Origin: Dendrocalamus latiflorus
Lineage: Eukaryota; Streptophyta; Magnoliopsida; Poales; Poaceae
Direction of reading: 5' to 3'
DNA length: 64,000 nucleotides
Assembly (NCBI GenBank): GCA_017311315.1
Contig: CM029622.1
Coordinates: 12,122,433-12,186,432, forward strand
In this document: positions 34,966-47,340 of the stretch, one piece after another
Layout of the letters: the number at the start of each line of letters is the position of its first letter
How positions within the stretch are numbered: the stretch's first letter is position 1
Program-made: the position numbers and the translations under genes
The notes under the pieces: generated by a model
The model's database searches: none
What the model was told of the DNA's origin: nothing
The model's input: only the letters and a program-made list of their open reading frames with translations

Positions 34966-37283
34966 TTCAACATGACGGGGACCTCAGCAAATGCTTCATC
35001 ATCACATGACCAAGACTTCAATAAGCCAACATGATGCATATGTATAAAAGTCTCAGTTAATAAAAACATGCATCCACAACAACTTTGCACAAGAAATACT
35101 CATGAACTTCATAACTTACAAACAACTATGAACTTTAATAGGTGCTCCTTCATCACAACCATGAACACAATTGCTCACAATATAAATCCAACATTGACAT
35201 TCCACAATATCAATTTAAACCATCATTATACTTGCCTTAACCGCGAGAGCACGAGGGACGTGCAGAAGGAGCTGCCCCTGGGATCAGTCCACCATCTGAA
35301 TAATAATTATAACGCATTCTAAGATAGTGGTAGTAAACCAAAACTATATAAAAAGAACAATCACGAACTCGCAAAACGTCCAACTCCACTTCAACCCCAA
35401 ATCCTAAGGGTCTATCTGTCCCCTCTGTGAACAGTCAACTTCAAAAATCCATATCTATTGGCACCGGAGTCCGAATGAGGTGTTCTTTGACTTTATTGAA
35501 ATATAATTAAATCCTCCATCTAAACCTAGTTGGTGAACCTCCCTGAATCGGCCCGATTATACCCACACAAGCGAGATTTCTAAAACATCAATTTCACGTC
35601 GGGTTCTCTGGACAGAGTACTAAAAATAACATAACTTTCAGTACGAGTGTCCGAATCACGAGTTCTTGAGCTTTATGGAAATCTAAGACAATTATCTACA
35701 ACTTTGATTATACTGAGATTCTCTAATTCTCCCTTTTTCTAATCTCATAACCCGATTTACCAAAACCTGACAGAAAACCCACAAATCTGCAGAACAGTCC
35801 CACTAATAAAATCATAACTTGTACTACAGAGGTCCAAACGATGTGTTCTAGCACTTCATGGAAAGATACCGACGTCCTCTACAATACTCTAGGAGACATC
35901 AGAACTGAATCCACAAAAAACTATATCAAAACGACCATCTAACACAATCTGTCCTGAGCAGACCACAATACCGACATTGCTACAACAATTAAATATGCAT
36001 CTAACCGGGGGAAATAGGGGTTACTCTTGACGAATCGCTGAAGAACACGATGAACACCATGCGATCTCTCTCTCTCCCTTCCTTTTCCCTTTTTCCCTTC
36101 CTCTTCTCCGTCTTCCGGATCAAAACGCCTCCTGGCGATCGATCTCCTTCCTCCGCTCGATCGGCAGCAAAGGGGATCTCCTTTACCAACAGCAGGGGGT
36201 TTCAATGGAGGACGACGAGGTGCTGCTGGACATGGGAGGCGCAAGGGGGAGAGGGGGGTGGCGGCCACAAGGGGAGAGGAGAGGGGGAGAAGGGGTGGCG
36301 GCTAGGGTTTGGGGGAGGGGTGCCTCCCCCTTTTTGGCTAGCCACCTCTTGGGCCAAGGTCCAGGCCCAGGTTGTTAGGATTTTTAGAAATTTCCCCTCT
36401 AAAAATCCCTATTTAACTCTTTTCTATGTGGTCATTCTCTCCAATTAATCGATTAACTCTCGAATCACTTGTGGGGTATTACAGAAATACCAATGAAAGG
36501 ATATCAGGTTGTTACCCAAGATGCAAACGTCGAAGACGGCAAGAATGGCGAGCCTTCCTACCTTCTTCTTCTCCCTTCTTCTCTGCCTTGCTGCACACTT
36601 CCTTCCTCCGTCCTCCCGTGTGGCGCACAGCAACATGCAGCAGCAACAACTAGCGGCAGTGACGGCTCAGCAAGCAGCACACATGGCAGGGCGTACCTGC
36701 AGCCCGCATGCATGCACGTACGTGTGTGAGGGAGGCAGCAGCTTGGTAAAGGCAAGAGTACGCACATCACACAGGCAAGCATGTGGACAGCATTGCGTGC
36801 ATGCATGTTGGTGCTACATAGATCACGGGCATGCCGTGGAGACAAGCCAAGGTGGTGATCTGGATCGCGACGGTAGAAAGCACGACTGGCGGCGGCGGCA
36901 TGAGCATGCATGCACGCACGGGAAGAGAAAAGACGTGGTGGCTGCCTGCAGGCGTGAGCACAGGGAATAAGAAGGCGACTAGGGTTAAATAGGATTGATA
37001 ATTAGGGTTAGGATAGAGGAGTTTAACCCACTAATGGCACGTTAGGCCCAAAAGCAAATAATAATTTATTGAGTTGTTTCACATATGAAATTGGGGTAAG
37101 CCACATTGTGCCCTCCTTAAAAGAATTCGTCCTTGAATTGTACCTCTACCCATTCTTCTCGCTAGATTTGAAACCCTTTAAATAAACTTCTGGGCCAAAC
37201 CCGCCTCACAAAAAGAAATCCAAAACGAACACCAAAAACTAAAGGTCAGCTTTTCTTTCCAAGGCACAAATGAAAATAAATGA

Positions 37284-38879
37284 CACTATTGCAGAAAAGG
37301 TCATCATATACTATTCAAAAACGTCATTATAGACGGTTTGGTGAGCTGTCTGAGTTTATAGGTCAATAATGACATAAGGTCATCACCGACAGTTTTCGAA
37401 CCTTCTATGATACATACTATCACAGACGGTTATTAACTCATAACCGTCTATGATAGTCAACTATCACAGATTGTTTATAGTTAAAACCGTATGTGATATT
37501 TCAACTATCACAGACGGTTATGAGTTAATAACCGTCTGTGATAAACTGCTACAAACTTAAATCTATTTCTATTTGTTGGCTAAACTTAGGAAATGCTAGT
37601 CATACTCTCTGAAACAAGCAAAACACAAGTACATGTATACATCCAATTCACATTCATTTCAGAAACAATAACATCCATTTCACAATTTAATTAACTCAAA
37701 TGAAGTAAATTAACCATATTCAAGAAGCACACAATCTATTATGCAAAAGTCCTCCCAATGGTAGTATTATTAATAGATTTTCAAAGTTAATGAACTGAAC
37801 TACTGGCATACGCATCCATATCTGGAGTGATTGCTTTTCTTCTGATAGTCCTGATACACTTGAGCCTCCCCTCATGGTGAGATCGAGGCACACCTATCGG
37901 TTTGACCTAAGCCATGTAATCGACACAGAACTCAATGACCTCTTCGGTTACATAACCTTCGACAATGCTGCCCTATAGTTAAAATTGATTCTGTATATAG
38001 GACTTGAGAATTTCCATGAACCTCTCGAATGGGTACATTATTACTATCTTTCTGTGTAATCTGCTCTTCACCATGACTAGTCCAACGTACAGACCCCTTT
38101 TTGAAACCCCTTTGAATGAAGTGCGCTTCAATCTGCGTTCAGTTCTTAAACATCTTTATATTCTCGCAGTCAATGTATGAACAGTACATATATTCCATCT
38201 CCTTATTTAACGTATCCTACTCGGTAGCTCTTGTAAAAGTAGACATGCTATTAATGTACCTTTCACTCACATGGTTCCAAGCGTAGATCCAGCTTTGGTC
38301 CTACGTTACACATATAACAATTTAGTATTAAATATTGAATTAATTAATTAATATACTTGATATATATTATCTAAAGTAGCTATATGTAGCAAGAATAATT
38401 AATTAAATTGAATTAAGTAGACATAGCATATGAGTTGGCTAAACCCTAAACCATACTAGATGTAAATAATCTTCTCTCTACATTAAGCTAGATCTCCTGT
38501 CACCAAATAGCCTCAATGCCCCACCTCCTCAAAGTAGCAGCCTGTGAGAATATACCTGGAATTTAAGATAGATTTGTGAGGGTCGACCTATTGCAATTAA
38601 TAAGTGAAATTATCACATACGGTTTTTAATACAAACCATCTATGATATTTGATAATATTACAAATAGTTCTTGTTAATAACCATATGCGATTCTTCATAG
38701 ATGGTGTTCACCATGAACCGTGTGTGATATTATCTCTTCACAAACGGTTTTTAGCGCTGGCAACAATATAGACAGTCTCTAGACCAAAACCATCTATGAT
38801 TGTATTTAATACTAATGGTTTAATGGTTTTGGTTAACCGTCTATGATGAGGCGCCTAGTATTAGCCTTTTATAGTAGTG
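37284..38879 (-). mobile_element. CACTA transposon, deletion derivative
   Basis: Starts CACTATTGCAGAAAAGG and ends ...CCTTTTATAGTAGTG, flanked by a perfect 3-bp TSD TGA (37281-37283 and 38880-38882). Subterminal ATCACAGACGGTT repeats in both orientations crowd the ends (37310-37560 and 38600-38850). The inner 37800-38200 holds two pieces of a TNP2-type transposase on the minus strand with the catalytic middle missing. Its right end resembles that of the CACTA at 4444-5757 (...GACGGTTA..., GGCGCCT, then AGGC next to the TIR), so both belong to one family. Confidence 0.93.
37800..38198 (-). pseudogene. CACTA transposase remnant (Transpos_assoc + DUF4218)
   Basis: Read on the minus strand. From 38198, MEYMYCSYIDCENIKMFKN, a stop, then IEAHFIQRGFKKGSVRWTSHGE: this matches the N-terminal Transpos_assoc domain of En/Spm transposases (CPC..C.N wording with changed cysteines, then RGF...W..HGE). 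It is followed within about 30 bp by MYPFERFMEILKSYIQN and, after a short break, GSIVEGYVTEEVIEFCVDYM and IGVPRSHHEGRL, which are the C-terminal DUF4218 block. The whole central Transposase_21 domain is deleted. Two stops are visible inside the recognised text. Pfam names are from memory of the families; a profile search would confirm. Confidence 0.85.
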
Positions 38880-41800
38880 TGAACAAATGCACTACTTCTC
38901 ATTCACACAAGGAACTCTTCTATTATCTCTTATATGATCTCTTCACTTTACAGGGAGCATCTCATTAACATGGAAAGAAGCACTTACATCACTTACTAAG
39001 TCAACTCTTTCAAAAGAATCCACTTTGGAATCGAGAGATTCACTAAGAACCATTCCACTTTCCAATAAGCAATTTGCATTTAAGAAACCATATAAGCTGA
39101 AGACGAAATCATTTAAGTGTCCAAAATAACAATTCCCTTTCCTAAGAATAGAAAAGGACTATGCATACCCAATGAAACCATTTCACCTTACAAATGACAT
39201 TAGACATAAACACATAAATCAAACAAAAACCAAGAGGGTATCTCAAGGCCTTAGAAAAACATATCTTTCTTGAATTTTTTGATATAGTTTCTCTTGAATC
39301 ATGAAATTCCAAAACATCAAATACCACACATAATTTCCTTTAAATCTGCAACTTCAAAGATGAACTCAATCTTATTGCAGACCCATACAATTCTGTAGAA
39401 ACTCTAGTACACAGATCATAAAAACGCAGTAGCAAAGCCCCTCATCAAAGTATTATCCTTGATAGTTAATTCCAAATGCACTTAATTAGAGATTTCACAT
39501 AGAATCCCATCACCTTAGTTCCCTTAAGGATAATCGTATTCAATTACCCATAAATTGAGACAAAATTGTAATAAGATTGTAACTATCAAACCTAGATAAA
39601 CTCCAAAATATTGTATGACACAACAATGTATATTCTTTCATTATTTTAGTTAGAGATAGCTATTAAGAAATATCACTTCATAATTTTCAATCTCCAAGAG
39701 TCATACAATACAAGTTTAGTTATAAATGATAATCTCCACTAGCTACCATTTAAAAACGATTCAAATTCTAGCGCTAAAGAGAAAATCATACAAACAAATC
39801 ATATAATGTTATAATAATTCAATATTTTTCATCATTTAATTAAGTACCACATCGATTTTCCACTGTATCGATTTTTTAGAATGTCATTAAATAACACAAT
39901 CTATTTTTTCCCCACAAAGTCTAGCAATTTACATGGCCGCAATACTCTAATTAATGTATCAAAATTCTATACTTTTGATAAATTAAAAAAATCCACAAGC
40001 ATATAAAAAATCTTTAATCAGTATTCACTATTGGTTCTTCTAATAACAACTTTATATCAGCTTTGCTTTAAAGAAAACTACTACATTTATTCAATTTCTT
40101 CCTATGAATTATATCGTGAAATGAATTTATCCCTCGAGCAGTTCACATAACTTAGCACTCCACACCTTATAAAACGATATATTGGATCACCTCTTACTAG
40201 TTGTCACTTGAACCTAAAGACTTCATAACACAAATTTAATAATTTATTCACAAAAAGGAAGCAATAAAACTTCAGCACACAAGAAAACTTTTTACCAACT
40301 TGCAGTAAGTATAAAACCAAGAAAATAGTTCGAATACAAAGAACAAATTTTTTCATTGGAAACTCAAAAAAAGTTTTATATAAGAAAAATAATAAAATTT
40401 AAGCACACACCATACTACCAGAAATCACAAGGCTTGTCCGCGGTCTCAAGTACTTGTTCTCCTTTAAGAAAGAAAACCATTTTCTTTGATCACAACGTAA
40501 CTTTGCTTTGTCAAATAGGATAATCATTTAAGACAAATTAACATAAATTAGTTATAAACCGAAATCCCTAAAGAAATTTTGAGTACAAAACACCACATAT
40601 TCCATTTAAATAACACCGTGAGGGATGATCCATTTTTTCTATAAGACTTAATGCTACCCACAAATTCACTTACAAAAAAAATCATGCTAATATTAATTCA
40701 ATAAACTCTTAACAAGAATCATCAAAGTCAACTATTCCATCATAAAACTTTCCAAAATCACACTAAATTGCTTCATAATATTCTATTATCCCATCCTCAA
40801 TTTTTAAAAACCCACAAAGCATCACAAGCTTACCGGAACAAGAACATTGTGCATCATAAGCTTACCAGGACAACAACATTTTTCTAGAGAAAATCTAGTG
40901 CACAAACCACAATATTCTAGCAAAACTCTTTTATGGAGGACATACTATCACCTGACAATCTCAGAAAGCATACAAATATAAAACTTAGTAAATTTCTTCC
41001 ATTCAACTCTTAGTATGCTCAACACCAATTTTTACACACATTAATTGTCCTGTAGTGATTCTCATTAACAGTCAATGATTATCTTGATTGTGGAATATAT
41101 TTGTTGTCCTACTTCTATATGTAATCATATAAATATTTACAAACACAAATTCAAATGTTCCATCTCCTATTCATAATTAGAGAAAATACCATTAAAATTT
41201 CAATAATATAACCTTTATTACACAACATTTCACATGATGATACAACAACATCAATCCATGCCTTTATACATATTGGACCAATCTAAAATGGTAAGAAATA
41301 GGTAAATCTAGCATTTATATATGTTCACAAAGCATCCATATAAAACATAAATTCCAAATTAATGTTCACCCAAGATAAGAATCTAAAGTACCCTTAGCTT
41401 AACCATAAAAAACTATTAGAACAATCTATTGGGATCAAATAACCCAATTTATCTACTAGAATTTGGCAAATGAAACCTTCCCAATAATCTAACTATTTCA
41501 TTGGTACTCCATACTCCACATATTTCCCAATAATTCAATAAAAGTAGATATTCCTCAACTAATATTCATCACCTAACATCCCAACGTACCATCAAATTTA
41601 ATGGATTTCACTTGCGAGTATGTTAGTTAAGATCGATTATACATAACATCATTAACTCAACTTGGCATCCCATGACAATCTCGCACTTAAGCATAATAGG
41701 ATATCATAAAAAAGCTTTAAAACTTTAATTCATAAAATAAGGGCATTAACTTCAACACCCAAGATACTCCAAAACATACAGGTTTAAAACTTCCACATGA

Positions 41801-42470
41801 GAGTGAGCTTGTAAAATACATTTTCCCATTACCCTCAATACCTAGCAGAGAAATGAGTCACTATCCTCTATAAAATTGTAAAACACCACAAAAGGACAAT
41901 CTTGTAAATTGACAACATTCATAGGTAGCAAAGGAAAAAAGTAGTTCAAGAATCGAAAGAACTATAATTTCTTCATGGAACAATATAGCCAATGAAAACT
42001 CATGGAGAAATAATAACTCACTCATAGAACAAAAATGACCAAAGGAAACTCAACCCCAACATCTATATCTAAGGTTATTGAAGAAAAAGTCATCACTAAT
42101 TATGTACCATGCGTTGTGGCACAGCATGGTCATGTCCACAGTCACAACTACGGCCTCTACCTCTCAGCATCGCTATTCATCTCAATTACACAACCATCCA
42201 ATACAAATATAGACAACGTCTCACAACATTTATAAACAACTAAATAAGCCAACAGAAGCATAATGCAATGTATGACCCAACCCTAACCTACTGTGCACCA
42301 GTGTGTCAAATTTGTTTTAAGTTAATTAATTGTCCTAAGTCAAGTTTTAGCAATAAATAATCCTAAGTCAAAATTTAATTGTTTACATAAAATAGGTTAC
42401 CAATCCTAGTCCAAAATTTTAATTAATTATCTAAAATTAGTTATCAATTTATTCACCATGGACCAAATGC

Positions 42471-42486
42471 CCGCTCTGATACCAAC
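42471..42486 (-). promoter_or_regulatory. Primer binding site of element C
   Basis: Minus strand TTGGTATCAGAGCGG, one or two bases from the LTR end. It fixes the minus orientation of element C. Confidence 0.8.
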
Positions 42487-43148
42487 TGTAATACACTAGC
42501 TTAACAAAAGGCTAGGATGTCACCCACAACTGCAAATTACTTTCAATTTTAACATTAAATAAGAATTACCATCAACTAGACTTCAATTAACTTTTGTGTA
42601 AAAGAAGAAAAACTCCACTCTTGTGGTCATGGGCTCTAGCGACTCTCATGGCGCCGTCCTGGGTGCTCTCCAGACCTGCTAGTTCTTATTCCTCCTTTGC
42701 TCTGGGCTTAGGCCCTGCTCTTGGGGTCGTGAGTCATGTCAAGTGAAGTTGTCTCCTCAGATTGGGACTTATCCCCTGGCAAGAAGTTTGAGGCTTTCAT
42801 TGGTTCCATGTTTGGTCTGCTGGTTCATCCGCCGCTTTCTTCTTCCTTTGGGTTTTTTTTCTGTTGGCCTCCTTTTGAAGGTTCACCTTTTGTCTTTTTG
42901 AATCCTCTATTGTGAAGGTTTTGTAGTACTGCCTTGGAGGGGACCCCTCGGGTTTCCATGTTCAAAGGGCTTACGATTATGGCTTTCGGTTTTCTGTGGT
43001 GGCCAAGCAAGTGGGTTTGATTGTTCATCGCCTTCGAAGCTGTGCTTCTAAGTATTTCATGATTCACTTTCATCTCTAGAGGGATGGAGGAGTAGATTTT
43101 CGTAAGGTATACTGTCAGTGGCTTGTTGAACATCACAATGAGTGGACA

Positions 43149-45060
43149 ATGGTTTCGTCGCGCAAGAAGTCAAGAGCTGCTCTTGGTTCTCTTGTTTGTA
43201 AGAAAGTTTCTTTTGCTGAACAACCAGAAATTAGGATCCTGGAAAATTCTCTCTGCATCAGCATTGGTTCCATTCCAGTTCTAGTTCAATCTTCTTCATC
43301 GTTCAAGCCGTTTGCTGTAAGGTCCTTTGGTTTTCGGGGCCAGTAATCATCGGGGAAATTGCACATATACCCTATAGTTAGTAGGCACTTGTAAATTTGC
43401 CCTACACTTAAGTGGCCTTGTAATTTTGCCCCATACTTGACATGTCCCCTTATTATTTTGCCCCATTGCCCATTTAGCTCCTATTTTAATTTCGTTTTTC
43501 ATTTTTTTGGCAGGAAAAATGCAGTAAAAAATATTTTTCCACAGGCCGAACAAAGAGAATGTTTTAGGCATTTAATGGACAACTTTGTAAAACAAAATTT
43601 TACAGCCCCAAAAAATGAAAAACGAAATTAAAATAAGAGCTAAATGGGCAATGGGGCAAAATAATAAGAGGGCATGTCAAGTATGGGGTAAAATTACAAG
43701 ACCACTTAAGTGTAGGGCAAATCTACAAGTGCCTATTAACTATGAGGTACATATGCAAATTTCCCGTAATCATCAAGCTTCAGAGCCAATGGATTCTTTT
43801 TTCAAACAAGCAACTCCTCTACTGTCTGTGCCTTCTCTGAGAGGAGGGGTTTCTAGGACAACCATCTATTCCCAATGCTTTTGTCCAGGGCATTTGACCA
43901 TTGTTTACTCTTTTCAGATCAAATGCTAGGCTTGCTTCAATTATGGTTACAAAGCTATCGTTTGTCTCTCCTCTCGCATCACAGCTTATCGAGTTTGGGT
44001 TCCCGCCAGTGGTGCTAATGCTACGCGATCGGCCCAGAGAAAAGAAGGGACTTTCCTTGGCTTGGCCTAATCATCAGGCGTGGTTTCTCATGCAACCGTT
44101 GGTTCATCTCCCCTGCCTTTGTTTCACTCCAACTTCTCCCCCAGCACAACCCCCTTGCCAGAATCCTCCACGCCATCTCCTGCTCCCCCAATGGCAAACT
44201 TCCAAGTTGTTAATCGAGGTCACTTCCTGCCAGTGGGTCTCTTCATCTAGGATGGAGGTCAATTCTGTCTCCCTTGGGTGGATTTAGTCCTACAAGAGCC
44301 CCCTTAGTTGCAGCATGAAAACTTTGCCATCGCGACTATGTTCCCACCTCCTCTGAAAGATGGCTTTGCGTAGGTGGTGATGGATATACGGGACTTCATT
44401 CGAGGGGAACTGGGGATGCCTGTGGTAAGGTATTCCCCTCACCCCCTTGGAGTTTTCATCTTTCAGCTTAGTTCAATAATACAAAATGATATGTTGATCT
44501 TTGGGAACCCACATCACCTAGATGAGCATCATGAGATCAGATTTTCTAGGCATAATGAAGCTTTAAACTAGAGAGAAACCAACTTGGCTTCCCGTTGGAC
44601 CTTGTTAACTTTCATGCTATAGCCAATGTTGTTTCTTGTTTTGGAAAATTGTTGGAATGGCACTGAGGTGACTGAATTAAGGGGAGGGTTCTTGTAAAGG
44701 TCCTCTACCCGTCTGTTGAAGCGGTCCCTAGGAACTTGGTTCTGAAGAAAAGTGGTGATTTAGGGGGCGGTGAATCTTGGACAGTTCAAATTTTCATTCT
44801 CAACTCGAACTTTCCAGATGTGGGACTAGGGGATGAAGATCTCCCGAAAATAGCTTACACATTCAAGAGGTCGAGCCCGATCACCCCATTGATCCTGCTC
44901 TTCCTGACCCCCGCAATATTGATCAATGTGGACAGTGGGAGCCCTAACAACAAGTGCCAAGAGGGTGGGATCACCTCCCCATCAACCAAGAGGTGCAACC
45001 TTAGGAATCTTTTTTGGTTTCCTCCAACCCCATTGTCAATGCAAAGCTATTAGATTCAGA
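43149..45060 (+). pseudogene. LINE ORF1 relic
   Basis: Broken coding text typical of grass L1 ORF1. An upstream piece near 43030-43340 runs into MVSSRKKSRAALGSLVCKK. A degenerate CCHC-like cluster lies near 43880-43970 (CFCPGHL, then ACFNYGYKA). The 'VVRYSPHPLGVFIFQLSS' and 'EIRFSRHNEALN' blocks lie at about 44410-44570, and a 'GESWTVQIFIL' block near 44770. ORF1 normally makes an RNA-binding protein that coats the LINE transcript. Many stops and frameshifts; the MITE also splits it. Confidence 0.7.
43352..43765. mobile_element. MULE-type MITE inside the LINE
   Basis: 414 bp with TIRs of about 150 bp (GGGGAAATTGCACATATACC at the left, inverted at the right) and a perfect 9-bp TSD GTAATCATC (43343-43351 and 43766-43774). 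It is almost a hairpin with a short middle (FFGRKNAV-like ORF is chance). No transposase. Confidence 0.95.
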
Positions 45061-45977
45061 GTCTGCACAATCAAGAGAAGAGCACGCTCAAGACACTTTC
45101 GACGCCTATCTTGTGGCTCTCATACTAGTTAGTCATTAGGATAACAAAATTTTAGATCCTTTACACAGTCTTGGAGGCCCTCAGATGCCAGCACCAGCTT
45201 TTCTTGGTTTCATGGCTCAAGCTCTCTCTTGCTATAGGAGCGCGACATCACCTAGGATCTTTATGCAGCCTTCCACATCATGAGGTTGGTCATCTCTTTC
45301 TTTTTGAGCCATCAGCCTTCTGGATTTCAGTTTGATCTAATAGAGGGATTTCAAATCAATCATCTTATGTCTCGCTGCTTGCAACCAACTCTTCTGGTTC
45401 GAACTTGCTACTGAACTTTGTTTCGGATTTGACAGTCAATGCTCTTCTTTTGTTCATATTGAAGAGCTATCAGAGCAAGCTGACAGTGATCAATAAATGC
45501 CCAGCTCTCCTATGGGTATTTCCAACCCTAGGCGCAAGCTTAGTGCCCCTCTTTCAGTCCACAATCTGTGAAGAAGCCCACGCCTGGATAAGCAGACAGA
45601 GGGTTTCATCATCTTGAGTTAACCAGCAACAAAAGATGCAAGTCCAATGTTCCCCTCTTACAGGACTGGGGACAATGCTTGTGTCAACTCTCCATGGGGG
45701 AGTTGAAGATAGACAAACTTGAAGAAGATCAAGGAGACGAAGGTGAAGTCTGAAACTGTTATCAGAGTTCCACTGGTTATTTTGGTTTCTTCAGGCCTTC
45801 TTTTGTGTCACAACAAGTCCTTTTGGCTTTTTGGCTTTTGTCGAACTAGCTACAATAACTCTCTGTCCCTCTTGGCCTCTCTGTGTTTGACAGTATTTTC
45901 ACGCATGCTGCTTTCTGTCCTATTTTTCTTCTTTACCAATGAATTCACCGCAAAGTTCTAGAAGTTAGAAATTTCTT

Positions 45978-46720
45978 TGTTGGAATATTAGGGGCTTAAG
46001 CTCCCCCGAGAAATGGAGATCTTTAAGAGAGAAAATTGTAGCCAATGTTTGCCTAGTTGTTGACCTGCAGGACACTAAAAGGTAGATTTTTTTTATCACT
46101 CCTTCATTCATAACTTTGCCCCTAGAAACCTGAATAAAATTTTCTTCTCTCCTTCTATCGATGCTTCTAGGGGTCTGCTTATGCTGTCGAATAGCTCAGT
46201 GTTTTTTGGAACCCCATTTTCAACTCCTATTTTAACCAAATCATTGAATTTTCTTTTGTCCAGAACTTGAACATCTGGTCCCTTGTTAATGTTTACGGAC
46301 CCTGTGAGGGGCAAAGAAGAGAGGAGTTTGTCCAATGGCTCTTAAACATTAATATCCTGGAGCTTCAGAATTGGCTTCTTATAGAGGATTTCAATTTCAT
46401 CAGGTCAGATCAAAACAAAACAAGCCGGGAGGAAATATAAATGATATTGTCACCTTTAACAATATTATCATCAATTTAGGACTCACTAAACTACCCCTCA
46501 AGGGTAGATCCTTTACCTGGAGCAATATGCAACAAGATCCTCTTTTGGAACAGCTTGACTGGTTCTTCACCACAGATCAATAGACTATCTCCTTCCTGCA
46601 TATTGAAGTCGATGTCCTTCACAAGGATACTTCAGAGCACCCTCCCTATGTCATGCATATAGACACAGTTATTCCAAAGTCTAATGTTTTTCATTTTGAA
46701 TCTTACTGGCCAGAGTTACC
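45978..46720 (+). pseudogene. LINE ORF2 endonuclease domain (broken)
   Basis: Starts CWNIRGLSSPEKWRSLREK, the usual N-terminus of the L1 apurinic-like endonuclease. The catalytic LQETKR is LQDTKR and is followed by a stop. Further on, with a frameshift, come VNVYGPCEGQRREEFV, then 'IEDFNFIRS' where GDFN is expected, then GRSFTWSN and 'TSEHPPYVM' where SDH is expected. Three catalytic positions are therefore altered (Glu to Asp, Gly to Glu, Asp to Glu), besides the stops. The domain would nick target DNA to prime reverse transcription. Confidence 0.88.
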
Positions 46721-46904
46721 TGGGTTCATGGACATTGCTCTCCCTATTGGAGCCTGCCAATCAGACAAACTAATACTACTGCTAGAATAACAGTGAAACT
46801 CAAAAACCTTTGGAGAGGTCTCAAAAACTGGAGCAAATCTATATCCCATCTCAAAACTCTCATACACAACTATCAGACCATCATCCTTTTCTTCGATAAC
46901 CTAG

Positions 46905-47340
46905 AAGATCAGAGAGGTTTGTACGTTGAGGAAAGAAGGACAGACTCAACACCAAAGATATGCTAAGAAGGAAAACTTCATTCCACACACCAATGATCAC
47001 TACGTGCTTTGCAACTCCCAAAGCGTGGAAAACACCAACCATCTCTTCTTTGGCTGCACTTTCTCTACTCAATGCTGGAATGAAATAGGTTTTCGCTAGC
47101 CTTCGGATGACAATATTCCAGCAAGAGTGCTTATTGCAAAGTGAGCATTCCCTGGTCATCTCTTCATGGAAATATTCATTCTTGCCACCTGGATCATTCG
47201 GAAACTAAGGAATGAGCTTATTTTTTAGCTTAAGCAGCCTATTGTTACTATTTGGAAATCAAGACATCGACTAGAGGCTTCACTCCTACTGCATAGAGTC
47301 AAGCCAGTTTCTTTAGATTAGCTTACCTCTTGGATTCAGT
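46905..47340 (+). pseudogene. LINE ORF2 C-terminal region (zf-RVT)
   Basis: Text such as LNTKDMLRRKTSFHTPNDHYVLCNSQSVENTNHLFFGC and CWNEIGF, split here by my own reading into pieces, matches the Cys/His-rich tail of plant LINE ORF2 (NMLRR..., C.LC, HLFF.C). It comes right after endonuclease-side text, so the whole RT domain has been deleted. The 3' UTR runs to 47475. Confidence 0.82.

Larger units (their letters stand above)
28882..36483 (-). mobile_element. Solo gypsy LTR D (holds Copia E)
   Basis: Starts TGTAACACCCCAGCC and ends GGGGTATTACA, with a perfect 5-bp TSD GAAAT (28877-28881 and 36484-36488). After removing element E it is about 2.2 kb (28882-29589 plus 34966-36483) with no internal domain, hence a solo LTR, the usual outcome of LTR-LTR recombination. 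A purine/pyrimidine-rich stretch (36050-36110) and a GC-rich patch (36220-36330) give chance ORFs only. Confidence 0.88.
27561..37105 (-). repeat. Left (3') LTR of element C, interrupted
   Basis: Two pieces, 27561-28881 and 36489-37105, collinear with the right LTR. They are split by the solo LTR D with TSD GAAAT. The join is clean: ...TTTGATGAAAT | D | GAAATACCAATGAAAGG matches the uninterrupted ATCGATGAACTACCAATGAAAGG near 48741-48765. Confidence 0.88.
37106..42470 (-). other. Internal region of element C (non-coding)
   Basis: Apart from the CACTA insertion at 37284-38879, this is AT-rich DNA with no ORF over about 65 codons and no gag, protease, RT or integrase motif on either strand. That is the LARD/Dasheng-like state of a non-autonomous retrotransposon. 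Confidence 0.7.

Noticed and set aside
36050..36970. Apparent coding region (153-codon ORF and opposite frames)
   Set aside because: It spans the solo LTR D end, its TSD and the C LTR; a near copy at 48784-49230 has the same text in LTR context, so it is LTR sequence.
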